A DNA stretch of 64,000 nucleotides. It comes from Siphonodentalium dalli (taxonomy: Eukaryota > Mollusca > Scaphopoda > Gadilida > Siphonodentaliidae). The notes under the pieces are model-generated. The model did no database searches and was not told where the DNA came from. It was given only the letters and a program-made list of their open reading frames with translations. Position 1 is the stretch's first letter; the number at the start of each line of letters is the position of its first letter. Of the stretch, positions 48,140 through 60,800 are shown one piece after another. Location of the stretch: assembly GCA_032622095.1 (NCBI GenBank), contig CP136061.1, positions 62,625,127 to 62,689,126 of the forward strand, given 5' to 3'. Position numbers and translations under genes: made by a program.

Positions 48140-48960
48140 ACGTAGCTCAACTTGAGAAGGGTCCCAAAGGATTTAGTCGTGCAAAGAGCAAGTTCCAAGA
48201 TGGCTGCCAGCGGCCATGTTTTTCACGGAAAACGTTCAACTTAATATAGAAGTGACCCTAAATATGCCTGTATTAAAACTACAATAGAAGACATTTCTCC
48301 AATGCTTGTGGGCTGCAGGGTGTACCGATGGATTAAAATGTAATATCCAAGATGTCCGCTGGCGGACATGTTTTAAACGAAATTCTAAAAAAAAAACACA
48401 ATTGATTGTTCCCATCTAGATGCGACCCCGAATATCCATATGAAATTTTGTCACGGTCGGTGAGGCCTGTGGAGTCTGCCGAGGGATTATTTGTAAAGCA
48501 GTAGATATTGTAAAGCAGAGAGAAAAACCTAAGATGGCTGCCGGCATTGATAATGATTCAAATACGATAGCTCCCATCTGGCGGTGATCCTAAACATGCC
48601 TGTACATTTTCCAAACATTCCTCCAACAAATTTATGTGAGCTGCATACGGTCGATTTGTTGGAATGTGTCAGTGATGTTAGTAGAATGCTACATTTCTCC
48701 AGTTGCCATAGCGCCTGATTACCAACTTATTAGTTTCTCTCACCCGAATAAATCCATAGTATGTCTTTAAATGTAAATTTCAAGATGTCTGCCTGTGGTC
48801 ATGTTTTAAACGTATTTTGGAGGGGAAAAGTGATGGCTCCCATTTAGAGGCCACACCGAAGATCCATATGAAGTTTGGTGACGATCGATTGGGGGAGTGG
48901 CATATAGGGTGTACCAAAGGATTTAGTCATGCAAAGAGTAAAATCCATTTTCATACTATA
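48140..48960. repeat. Diverged tandem repeat, about 190-bp units
   Basis: Repeated blocks GGTGTACCAAAGGATTTAGT, CAAGATGGCTGCCAGCGGCC and GATGGCTCCCATTTAGAGGC recur four to five times. It is intergenic, downstream of the channel gene. Confidence 0.7.
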
Positions 48961-48969
48961 TATAATTCC

Positions 48970-49825
48970 CATTATTCAATAAGGGCCATATCTCTGGGGA
49001 AAAAATCAATGCTTGCGGCCCAGTGTGGCCGGGATACTTGCATTAGTATCTGAGATCGCGGTTTTGGTGTTGATAAAGCAACACTAAATTAAGTTGTCCA
49101 TTTAACAAAGAAAACCCATATTTCGATGTCGAATACGTGGCGGTTGGATCCCTAAAACGAACTTGACCTGTATTTGTTCTTGGTGTGGCGGGGAGGGGGG
49201 GGGGGGGGGTGAAACAAATTCTTGATCCAAATATATATGTTAGAATCTACAGCACATTTTAAAAAATAACCCATCCTATTTGCCACCAAAAAACTACTCT
49301 TGGAACGTGTTCGGTACTCAAAATCGAATATATAGATCGAATCTACGAACGCAATTACGAGAGGTGTTGGTGGTGAGTATGACTGGTATGCATTGTTGGT
49401 GTTTCATATGTATAATTATGCAGCTGGAGTATGTTTTTTCACAAAAGCCTGCGATTGTGGATCGATGGAACGCATGGCCAGTCATGTATATGTACGCATT
49501 GTGATATATGTATATATTTTATGTATATATGTATACGTTGATTAACGTTGTCTATATTAATTGTGATTAATTAGACAAAGCACTCGATTGAGTTATGGTC
49601 AGATATCGAATTTCGAAAGAAGCAGTTTCCAATATTCGGAACAAACCACTGGAATGTTCTAATTTGTATACAGTGTATATACGGTTTCTCATGTACCATG
49701 TATAATGGCTGAGAATAAAGCATTACTTAATTACCAGTACAGGTTCTGACTTTTCATTATCTACTATAAATAGTGTGTCTGCTATATATATATCGTTACA
49801 CTACACAACAACGCGGTACATGTTA
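48970..49825. other. Intergenic, nothing recognised
   Basis: It contains a G-tract (about 49191-49209) and AT-rich DNA with TATA-like microsatellites. No gene signal was seen. Confidence 0.45.
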
Positions 49826-49829
49826 AATA

Positions 49830-49920
49830 TACGTATGGCCTTCGCGATGGGTATCGTTGTAAAATAATCACATCCGTTAAAACCGCCATAAACAGAAAGA
49901 ATTTAAAATATAGATATATT
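49830..49920 (+). repeat. Interspersed block CCGCCATAAACAGAAAGAAT
   Basis: ATCACATCCGTTAAAACC and CGCCATAAACAGAAAGAA match 34515-34562, inside the AGGGGT-end element copy. Confidence 0.7.
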
Positions 49921-50987
49921 TTTAGCTTATACCAATCATAAATGTCGCATAAATAGCATTGTAATTTTCAAGATCGCACGCTTTGTTAGTAAAGAACAGG
50001 CAAACTATGATACAAATACAGTACGTAAAGGGTGTGCAATATGCAATACACTCAACACCGGTGCGCCCGCCCTCCCCCCCCCCCCCACCATCAAAGTGAA
50101 CTTTCGTTATAATTACCACAAATTATTTACAACATAGCGATATAGCACTCGATAATCCTCGCCACTCAACATTTCGGTGTTGAATGGGTCACCGTGAAAC
50201 ACACTCTGAAAAAATCGCCATGGTGTTGATGTTTTTCTTATCGCATACCGGTACTCACTGCGTGCTGTATATAAACAAATGTTCGGCTCACACAAAGTGT
50301 GTTTTATGGATAATATCACATCCACACTGTCATTATATACTAAACTATTAGTATCTTATTGAGGAAATTCATAATTTGGTAACTTTTATTTCGAAATTGC
50401 AACCTAAAACTAAGGCCATACGTGCCTTTAAGGGTCAGACGCATGCACATTTTACCAAAATTTCCTGAATTTCAAAACGGATTTTCTCAACATCTGTCCG
50501 AAATTTATTGTTTTACATTTGGTATATAATACAAGCGATTACTCTGACACCATATTTAAGTACCATCAATACGCTGGAAATTATAACCCCATTTACTATA
50601 CTGTTATGGCAAGATACAATTTAGTTTTCAGGTACCAAGAACTTTTATTAATTTTGTACCAAAGTGCAGTTTATATTACTTATATCCATGCATGACGTCA
50701 TATCTCACGGTCAGGCCATGAGAGGGAACTCAATATTTCTTGATTCAAGAAATTTCATAATTATTTTTATTTAGAAAGACAGCCACCCGTATATGATGTT
50801 TTATATTTGACAAAGTGCATGTCATGCTTGTTTATCAATGAAAATTTGGGCTGAGATTAGTCCTTGTTCATATCTCTAAATACCATCTAACAGTTTAAAT
50901 ACAGAGTCGATATTTTGTGGGATAGAAAATTAACTTGATTACAACCAGATTACGGAGGCGGGGCTAAACTACGATTAGTAAGGGTTA

Positions 50988-51066
50988 GAACACAAGAATT
51001 GTTCTTTACCAGAATCAATCGAGTCGAAGACGAGATTTATTCTGGTAAAGAACTATTCGCGTGCTC
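50988..51066. repeat. Short inverted repeat with GTTCTTTACCAGAAT arms
   Basis: GTTCTTTACCAGAATCAATC pairs with GATTTATTCTGGTAAAGAAC around a CGAGTCGAAGACGAG centre. Confidence 0.7.
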
Positions 51067-51931
51067 TGACCGACTAAGAACACAATTGATCCCACATAAT
51101 GCAATCAACTGGAAATGGGCCGTTGAGCGTGTTTTGACCACGACGCACAATCTGTGCGCTGCCCGCGATTGGACACAATAGCCGGTTAGCCACGCCCAAC
51201 AACGTGATTAACATAAACTGATCGCCGTTGAATGTGAATAGATATGTCCGAAGCAACACGGACTGATCCATGCACTTTGAAGCGCCCGTGTCTGTTATGA
51301 GTTGCGTGTGCATAACAATGGGATAATCACTGAACCATTCCTTCGCCAGCCTTGTGAATTGGTGTGCTTTACCAAAAATCAGGGAACGATTGCAACAATG
51401 GGATTGTGATCTAAGGTCAAATACGCCGAGTCTTTGTCAGATTTTAGAATGCATGTGGTCGCCGGTACTATAGCTTTATTGTTCCCCCAGCGTCAAACAT
51501 CGCCCATGTATGTGGCACAGGCATTCATTTGTATCTTATATATTTATAATGTTCATGTCTGTGGTGAAAGTCATGTCTTTCTTCGACTGTATATACATAT
51601 ATGTTTACAATGGCACCTAATTAGCTGCCAATCCACACTCAATCACGTCTTTTGTTCAAGTTATATATAGCTGACTTATTGGTGAAGGTAATAATTTCTA
51701 ACAGCTAGCGCTCCTGAATAAAATTCCAAAGACTTTTTGGAGAACACTGGCAACTTGTCATGCAGTTATACGTGTGTGTATTTAAATAAACTAAATTGAC
51801 TGACATCTATACTATAGTTCTGCAACCCAGCATAACACCCAGTTCAGACAGGCGTGCTATCGACGCATCGAATACGCAGTCACTGAGTCGCGGTCATATG
51901 GCATCCATCCATCCAGCCTCCTTCCGTGGTT

Positions 51932-52052
51932 TTGGTTCTACATGTCAAAGTTCTGGAGTAGCATTTCGATACATGGAAGTCATGAATATTCAAAAGCTCC
52001 ATATATGGAAATGCTACTCCATAACTTTGACCTGTAGCACTAAAACCACGGA
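51932..52052. repeat. Inverted repeat with CGTGGTTTTGGTTCTACATG ends
   Basis: The arms of about 50 bp pair over CTGGAGTAGCATTTC and the complement GAAATGCTACTCC. It is a non-coding hairpin element. Confidence 0.75.
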
Positions 52053-52679
52053 ACTGGGGCAGGATGAATCCAATATGGCCGCAAGTTAGTGTTTAAACTT
52101 ACAAGTTCGTCCAGACGTGCCAGCGAAGGATTATCCGTCGGTCTGTATATGAGATGGAATTAATTCATCATACCGGATTTAAAGACCCACTTAATTTTCG
52201 AGTCACTGATTATTTTGTTTTTCATAGTGCCTTCAAAAACGGTTTTAATAACAATCTATGCCATAAAATATGATTAAAATAATATACTTCATCACCATTT
52301 GAAACGTCTGCGTCTCAGAAGATGCCCATATATATACAGAAATAAAAAACAGCTGAAATCATAGAAGGATTACCACCGTTTTGGCTCCCAGAATGCAACA
52401 GAATTCAAACTGAAAATGTATTTTTAATGGAAGGGGAATAACTTTATCTTTAAGATTTAGAGTTATTCCCCCTCCATTGAAAATAATACATTTTGAACTA
52501 CAATTCAGAAGAAAAAACACGTCAGTAACTCAACAACAAGACAGTCAATGACTGTGGGGTCGCTCACCAGACTGCAAAGACTGATAAGGCTGGGACTCTG
52601 GAGACCACAACAGTCAGAACTTTTCATAATCACTTTAAAAGAAGTAGATATCTAAAGAGTTAAATCTAAAACAACAAAT

Positions 52680-55600
52680 TTGGAGTTATGTCCCTGGCCC
52701 CGCCCACATTTGACCCAGTGACCTGATTTGAACAAATCTGAACCCCAGTCACCCAAGGATCCTTCATACCAAATATGAACCCATATAGCCTGATGGTATT
52801 TGAGAAGAAGTCACTTTAAGAATACTATGGAGGGAAAGAGTTATGGCCCTGGCTTCGCAACTATTTCAAGTGAACTCATTTGAACAAATCTGAATGTGAG
52901 TCACCTAGGGAACATCCACACCAAATATGAAACCATTCGGTCTTATTGTTCTGAAGATGTTTAAAGAATTACTATGGTGGGAAAGAGTTATGGCCCTGGC
53001 TTCGCAACTATTTGACCCAGTGACCGCATTTGAACAAATCTGAATGAGAATCACCTAGGGAACATCCACACCAAATATGAACCCATTTGGTCATATGGTT
53101 CCAGAGGAGAAGATGTTCAAATAATTGTTGTCGGACGGATGGACGGACAGACGATGGACGGACGAGGAGTGATGACTATAGCACAGGTAGGGTGGCTGGT
53201 TGATAATTAAATCTCTTATCTCCGCCCCTATTTGAACAAACGTGAATCCCCATCTATGAGATCCATTCATTTGGTAATTTCAGACATTAGATTTTAAGAG
53301 TTGAACTGAAGTGATTTTCCTAAAATGACCCCAAATCTGAAAAAATCTAAACCCCAGTCACCGAAGAACCATCCATACCAAACATAATCTAAATAGTCCA
53401 GATGGTTCTTGAGAAGAAATTGTTTTAAGAATTACTATGGAAGGAAAGAGTTATGGCCCTGACTCATTTGAACAAATCTGAATGTGAGTCACCTGGGGGA
53501 CATCCACACCTAAATATATAAACCCATTTGGTCTTTAATATGTATCTGGAGAAGAAAACAATTGATGGACGGATAGAGACATAATGACAGATGGATGGAT
53601 GGGAGAACAGTCTGACATAGAGACTGACAAATTCAATCCAATATACCCCCCCCCCAAGTTTTCTTTGCAAAATCAGGGTATAATGAGTTCAACTGGTGGT
53701 TAAGAACATAATATTCAAACAGACAAGCCTGAACATAGTGTCTGACATTTGCAGAATGAGGTCCCCAAAGGGTGAATTTAATGACAAAATCCTGCAGTGC
53801 GGGCTAGCATCACCAAATTCACCCTATGGGGACCTCATTCTGTGTAGGCCTCAACTGCTATGGGAGACATAGCATTAGATTGAAGTTCTCCAGTTAAAGT
53901 TGGTGATGTGCACCCATTGGGCACCTCAATTGTGCATTTTATATTCACAAATTAGGGGATATAGAAACTAAACAGAAGGTAAGTAAGTAAAAAGTAAGTA
54001 AAAATGTCAATTTAAGTGCCTATATACTTCCCAGAAGATGAGGCCTAAGCAGAATGAGGACCCTGGCTAGTGTATTTGGTGATGCTAGACTGCTGTGCAG
54101 GGTAGCATAACTAAATTCCCCCTCTGGGGACCTCATTCTGCAAATGCCAGATAGAAGACAAATTTAATCCAATATATACCCCCCCCCCCATTTTTCTTTG
54201 AATATTAGTCGTATGATTTCATCTGGATAAGTGGTGATTAAAACAATAATATGAAATGGCCAAACCTGAATTTAGTATGTCTGACATTTGCAGAATTAGG
54301 TCCCAAAAATGGGGATTTAATGACAATATTCTGTAAGGCGGGCTAGCATCACCAAATTCATCCTCAATCTGATTAGGCCTCAATGGCCAATAAAACCAAG
54401 GAACAGATTGAAGTCCTACAGTTGAAGTTGGTGATACACACCCAATGAGCACCTCAATTATGCATTTTATCTTCTGCAAATTAGGGGGACATTGAAACTG
54501 AACAGGTGGAAAAAGTGACTAAATCAAACTGTCAATTTGATACTTCCCAGAAGATAAGGACTAAGCAGAATTAGGTCCCTGGCAGGTGTATTTGGTGATG
54601 CTAGCATGCTGTATGGGGTAGCAACACTAAATTCACCATCTGGGGACCTCACTATGTAAATGTCAGACACACTATTTCCAGACTTGAAGAAATCAAAGCC
54701 ATTCACAGTATCATTGAATGTCAGTCATTAAATTGCTACTGATATGTTTAGATTAGAATAATACATGTCATCTGGCCAGTTTATATAATTAATGACCTGT
54801 ACCTTTACAGACACACTATGTCCAGGCTTGGAGAAATGAACAATGGACTATTCCTTGTAGACTCTGGTAGTTGTTTAGCTAATGACATGTCTTGTAATGA
54901 CAGATGGTAAACTGGTCTGAAGCAAGCAGTATTCAGCAAGAGTATCGGGTGACCACACTATGATAAATTGGCTTTTTCAATAATACAGGCTTGAGTGTCC
55001 TCTTAAAAATTAATAGTGTATAGCAAAGAGGTCTGAATTATAAAGGGCCATAACTCTATTAAAATATATCGGATCAAACCCATATTTTAACTTGATCTGT
55101 ATATAAGTGTCAAAAATTCATATACCAAATTTGGTGTTGATCAGATGAAAAATGTTTGAGTAATCCTGTCTTGGATGAATTCTATATCAAAACAAGAGTG
55201 GAAGGGGTTAAATAAACAATACCAAAATCCATACAGATGAAGAACATGCTAAGAAAAATCTAGGTAAGAAATATGAGGCTGTGATGTGTCCTAAACAAAA
55301 ATCAAAGGTCAAAATGCAAAAATTTAATTTTTTGTTTTTAAAGTTATGTCCCTGGCTCTGCCCCTATTTGACCCAGTGACCCCATTTGAACAAATCTGAA
55401 CCCCAGTCACCCAAGGTATCTCTGTACCAAATATAAGCTAAATCGGCCAAATATTTTTTTAGAAGAAGTCATTGTAAGAATTACTATGAGTTATGGCCCT
55501 GGTTTCTTAACTAATTGACCGGGTGACCTCATTTGAACAAATATGAACACCAGTGACCCAAGGACCCTCCATACCAAATATTAGCTAAATCGGCCCAATG

Positions 55601-55890
55601 GTTCTGAACAAGAAATTGTTGTAAGAATTACTATGGAGGAATAGAGTTATGGCCCTGGCTTCGCAACTATTTGACCCAGTGACCTCATTTGAACAAATCT
55701 GAATGAGAGTCACCTAGGGAACATCCACACTAAATATGAACCAATTCGGTATGATGGTTTCAGAGGAGAAGATGTTTAAAAAAAAGTTTGACGGACAGAC
55801 GGACAGACGGACAGACGGACGGACGGACGGACGACGGACGAGGAGTGATGACTATAGCTCCACCGGAGACTTCGTCTCAGGTGAGCTAAA
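52680..55890 (+). repeat. Dispersed tandem blocks ending in GGTGAGCTAAAA
   Basis: Diverged units of about 170-190 bp contain GAGTTATGGCCCTGGCTTCG, GACCCAGTGACCTCATTTGA and CACCTAGGGAACATCCACAC. They occur at 52680-53160, 53210-53560 and 55340-55760. The last ends in (ACGGACAG)n at about 55786-55840 and TCGTCTCAGGTGAGCTAAAA. Confidence 0.8.
53752..54660. repeat. Four 90-bp hairpins of the GCAGAATGAGG family with shared spacers
   Basis: Hairpins lie at 53752-53841, 54050-54140, 54291-54373 and 54568-54660. The spacers are also alike (GTTGGTGATGTGCACCCATT versus GTTGGTGATACACACCCAAT). This suggests one duplicated block of about 540 bp inside the 3.84-kb TTAA element. Confidence 0.8.
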
Positions 55891-56107
55891 AACAATATGT
55901 TCAGTTTATTACACTGGATAAGTTGATAATACAATGTTTTGGAGCTTCCTCTTTCAAATGGTGTATAATATGGCATATATTTTATATATGTGATCTGGGA
56001 GTTCGAAAATTAATTCGGCCTTTAATTCATGTTTAATTCAGACAGACGCACTATCGACGCGTCGCATTAAATTATTCGGTACTCTCCGTGATATTAGACG
56101 TATTTAA

Positions 56108-56391
56108 AGGTACTCAATCCGATCAGACGCTCGTAAATTACGATTTTTTTGGCTTCGAGGGGTAACAAATATTTTATTCGAGTCGAGGAACCTACCCATC
56201 AAAGATTAGAGTGATCAGATATCGATTTTTGAAGTTTATTATTTCAATTGTTTTTGGGCCACAAGCACGAGGAAGCACGGGGTAAAAGTAAGTAAAACGG
56301 ACGGTCTTGCAGATAAAGATGGATAACTCTAAAATCAAGTGGTTATTATTAGAAATAGTAATTTAGGAGCGTCTGATCGGATTGAGTACCT
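56108..56391. mobile_element. TTAA/AGGTACTC element, short variant C
   Basis: It is 284 bp long, flanked by TTAA at 56104-56107 and 56392-56395. It has the terminal AGGTACTCAATCCGATCAG inverted repeat but a different, more symmetrical interior than copies A, B and D. Confidence 0.82.
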
Positions 56392-56624
56392 TTAAATCGT
56401 GTTTGATTCAGACAGACGCACTATCGACGCGTCAATTATTCTTCGGCACTTTCCGTGATATTCTAATGAGGAAATCACCCGTCGTCAAGTGGAAAACCCC
56501 AAGCATGACGTCATTATTTTATAAGCGGACTGCTCTTTCAAGTTCAACAAATATGTAGCAAGCTCCATGTAGAGTCAGTCCCCTGCTACATAGGACTTAC
56601 CGCTGCCAGCACCTATACAATTAA

Positions 56625-57102
56625 AGGTACTCAATCCGATAAAACTCCTCTCAATTACTATTTCAATGGCTTCGGGGGTCAAAAATATTTGATTCGAGTC
56701 GAGGAAGTCACCCATCAAAGCTCAGATTTGTTAGATATCGATTTTAGAAATCTATTATTTTTCATTATCGGGAATTCTTTCTGGCCCAGAAGACAGTCAA
56801 AATTTCGATATTATTACCACTTGATTATAGAGTTATCCATCCTTGTCTGTTTGAATAGAGTTTTGGCGTAAAATCTCGAGCAGGTTACCAAATTAACGGC
56901 AGTTATTAGTACTCATCTCGGCAATTAACAAATTTCAAAAATCAATATCTAATAACTCTGAGCTTTGTTTGATGGGTTCCTCGACTCGAATCAAATATTT
57001 TTTACCCCCAAAGCCAAAGAAATAGTAATATAGGACCCTCTGATCGGATTGTTGTTGTTGGAATCTGTTGAGATGGGGACCCTCTTTACGGATTGAGTAC
57101 CT
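56625..57102 (+). mobile_element. TTAA/AGGTACTC element, copy D
   Basis: It is 478 bp long, flanked by TTAA at 56621-56624 and 57103-57106, and closely similar to copy A in the same orientation. Confidence 0.85.
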
Positions 57103-57860
57103 TTAATGTGAAGAAATACAGTGAGAAATACCACATTTTGTTTCGTATATAGGTTACAATTCATATGCATTATTCTGAGAAACTGAACTGTCCATATTCA
57201 TTTAAAAATTGTTTAGATCGATCCATGATGAATTTTAACTGACAAAACACATCAATAAAAAAAATGTTAGATTTATTTTAGAAAATACACATGCCGGAAG
57301 CGGTCAGACATAGCGTAGCGAGGGGACTGAACTATGTCTTGCAGTTTAGTTCGTGTTTCTGCGTTTTCGATCACGCATGCATACTTCAGGAAATATATGA
57401 TACTAGCATGGTTACCCGGCGTTGCCCAGGTTAAAGTGATGTGAAACCCTCTGTGGATATTTGGTGGGAATAGAGAATACTCTTGCTCTCAAAGTGTTAC
57501 ACGTATTCTCATAAATTGTATATACAAATGGCATCACAAAACATGATTCTTACACATGGAATATAAGTAGTGGCTCAATCAATCAATCTAGTTTATCATA
57601 TCTTCATGAAGATACAGATGTTTAAAAGATATGTCCAGGTGCTCCTCTGTTCTGGTGCTATATACTGGCTAATCATTTTCAGTTTAAAAGAATTGATGTT
57701 ATGCATGTATAGCAGCTACATGTGCCCGACACAGCGAGATTTTGAGTTGTTTATGTTAGGCGATGAGTCTGTTCTAAAAAAAATTAAAGAAATCCTCTGT
57801 ATCGGGCAGATATACCCTTGTCAGAATCTGATGTCAATATTGGAGGATCCTGAAAAGTCA

Positions 57861-60800
57861 TTAGTCGGGGAGCCAATAAAGTCCACCTGCACCCCCCCCC
57901 CCCCACCCCCCCCCCCCGATGATTACAAATAACCTTATTTTTATTGTTCCCTATGGTATCCAGATAAAGAATCCGGATTTCACCGAAAAATAAAGGTGGC
58001 CCTACTAGGTGCTAGAGCCATTTGAATCCAAAATGGCCGCCATTTCCTCTAATTACGACCAGCTGTATTTAATCGTTGTAATAGATCGGTTGTTAGCAAA
58101 AGACACAGACAAAATGTATGCCATTTTGTTGGTATGATGTCCTTCTTCAAAATGACGGCAAATAATTTCGAAAAAAAATCAAAATGGCCGCCGAAAAATG
58201 ACGTCATATGCACGAAAATGGGAAATTTAATTAATATTTCACCATATCTTCCATTTTTCTTCACATTAATCATTAGTAAATGGCAATGTTTTTGAGACAG
58301 TCATCAAGCATGATATTATAGCGTCATTTTAAGACATTTGCCATTGACAAGGGTTCCGTAATAGATACAAAAAGAGGATTTGAAAAAGAGGGGTGAAATG
58401 TTCGATTTTTTTTTGCAAGACGATTTTGATAGTCATTTTAACGACAAACAACACAGGCTGTTAATAGAATGTCAACAACTATGTGCTTTATTTTATTGGA
58501 CGGATGTTTTACTTCAATGGGAATGAAATTGGTGTATAAAATTTCCAAAATGGCCGCCGAAAATATGAAAAATGGTAAATATTGCTCCAGGGTGTCCTGC
58601 AATGGCTTACAAGTTGTGGTTGATATATAAAATTGGCTAATCTGTATTATATACATTGAATACTAACATGTCTGATGCACCATGGATCATTGTTTCTATT
58701 GTCACCACCGACATCACCAGAAATATTGGATTTTTCTCTCACAAACTTGACATAAATATCGGCAAAAATTCACTTTTCAGGGTTGGACAATTGTTTTAAG
58801 TAAAATGCAACTATCATTGGTATCAAAGGTATTTATTGTTTTGGTCTATCTTAAATGTGTCACACTACGGTGTCTATAGACCAAATTGCTCAAGATGGCT
58901 TCCAAAATGGCAACCAAATTTGTAAAAAGTAATTTTTTTACATATATCCCGAACATTATTCTCTGCGTTATCCGACAATGTAGTAGATTGTGACTCACTT
59001 GGTTATTATACGTGTTAGTTAATTAACTGACAACTACGTTCTATTATGTTTGTCCCAGTTCCATATGGGGCATGACAAATTCATTTTAAAGTTGCAGTAT
59101 GGAATTTTGCGGAGAACCTCTTTTGTGATTCTTGCCATATTATTGAAAGGAAATGGGCAGAACTTTGAAACGGAACTGAGATGAACCATAATATGTGGCT
59201 ATTCTGGTCCATTATGATAAAACATATCAACTGGATATAGGGTGGATGCCAAGATTGTAGCCAGGGAGTTACTATATGATCATAGGTGAGGTGAATAGGT
59301 ATACAGGGAGTTATTGTGTGGTCAATGGTGAGATGGGTACATGTATGTATACAATGAGTGACTGTATGATCATAAATGTAATGAATAGCTATACAGGGAG
59401 TGACTAAATGGTCATGTGTCAGGTGTATGGGTATACCCGGTGTTCCTGATTGGTGACTCGTGGCGGTATGGTCATGTGTAGGTTATACGGGTATACACAT
59501 GTGTTGCTATATGGTCATGGGCGAGGGGTGTGTGTATATAGCGAGCGGCTATATGGCCATGGATGATGTGCATATGTATACATGGAGTGAATATACTGAC
59601 ATGGCTGGGGAGTATTAGTATATCTTGAGTGGCTATTCTGCTATGGTGTGACAAATAGGGATACAGGGAGTGACATGGCCAAGTGTGAGGTGAATATGTA
59701 TACAATGATTGACCATGATCATGTATGAATGTTTTGAATAGGTACACACGGGGTGACTATATGGCCATAGATCAGACGAAGGAGTATACCAGGTACCATG
59801 GGTGAGGGTATGTGTATGAAGCGAGTGGCTATATGACCATTGGTGAGGTGGATATGTATACCCGGGGTGACTCTATGGTCATTGTTGTGGTGTTGATGTA
59901 TATATTGAATGTCTATTTGACCGTGTGTGTGTGGAGAATAGGTATACATGGGATGACCGTATGGCCAATGGTGAGGTGAATGGGTATACAAGGAGTGACT
60001 CTATGGTTATGGGTCATGTTTAGGATTATACCCGATGTGCCTGCATTGTGACTCATGGCTGTATGGCCATCCGTGGTCATGGGTCAGGTGTGCGTTTATA
60101 CAGTTGGTCACTATATTGTTATGTCTGTGGTGTTTATGTATATATGGAATGACTGTGTGGTAATGTGTGGCTATCGCTTTTCACGTTTAAAGTCCCCCAT
60201 GTACACAAACACTATCAAGGTGGAGAACTCTTTGACATGACCTCTCTATTGATTAACATATCCTTGAGTTATTGTGGAAAGCGATATCCACCCAAATTAC
60301 ACATGTACAACCCACCCATGACCTCATATGTACATAAACACCACACAAATGACAATATAATCACCCACTCTATACACGTACACCTGACCATACAGCCATA
60401 TTTGGTTATACCGGTACAATAGTACATGCCACAAATAACGATACAGCCATGAGTCACCATGCATGAACACCAGGTATACTCCTACAACTGACCATATAGT
60501 CACTCTATGTATACATATTCACCACATTCACGATCATACAGTCACTCATTGTATACCTATTCACCTCACCATGGACCATACAGCCACTACATGTATATCT
60601 ATTCGCCATACCCATGACCATAGAGTCAATCCAGATATACATATACACATCACCAATGGTGAGCCCTTCCAAATATACCAATACCCGCACACACGACCAC
60701 TCATAAGTTTCATACTTGCATATACACCTCACACATGACAATTCAGCAACTCACTGTATACTCATACACGCCATCCATGATCATTCATCTACACATTATA

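Larger units (their letters stand above)
52183..56021. mobile_element. TTAA-flanked element, long form (3.84 kb)
   Basis: It is bounded by TTAA at 52179-52182 and 56022-56025. The ends are AGACCCACTTAATTTTCGA and the complement-like TTCGAAAATTAATTCGGCCT. The ends and sub-terminal sequence match the 428-bp element at 1850-2277. The interior is filled with tandem blocks and small hairpins rather than a transposase. Confidence 0.72.

Noticed and set aside
52187-56020. Treating 52-56 kb as a gene-bearing transposon
   Set aside because: No open frame above about 97 codons and no transposase motif could be found between the TTAA-flanked ends.
10898-56871. Repeated 60-73 codon frames beginning M-I-R-V-E-E-V at 10898, 12840 (minus) and 56689
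   Set aside because: They are shared only because the TTAA/AGGTACTC element is repeated. The frames break in variant C and lack domain features.
57570-57932. 120-codon frame ending in a proline run
   Set aside because: The proline run is the C-tract at the start of foldback 2. The upstream part vaguely resembles a LINE C-terminal tail (C-P-x-x-R), but no motif is firm enough.
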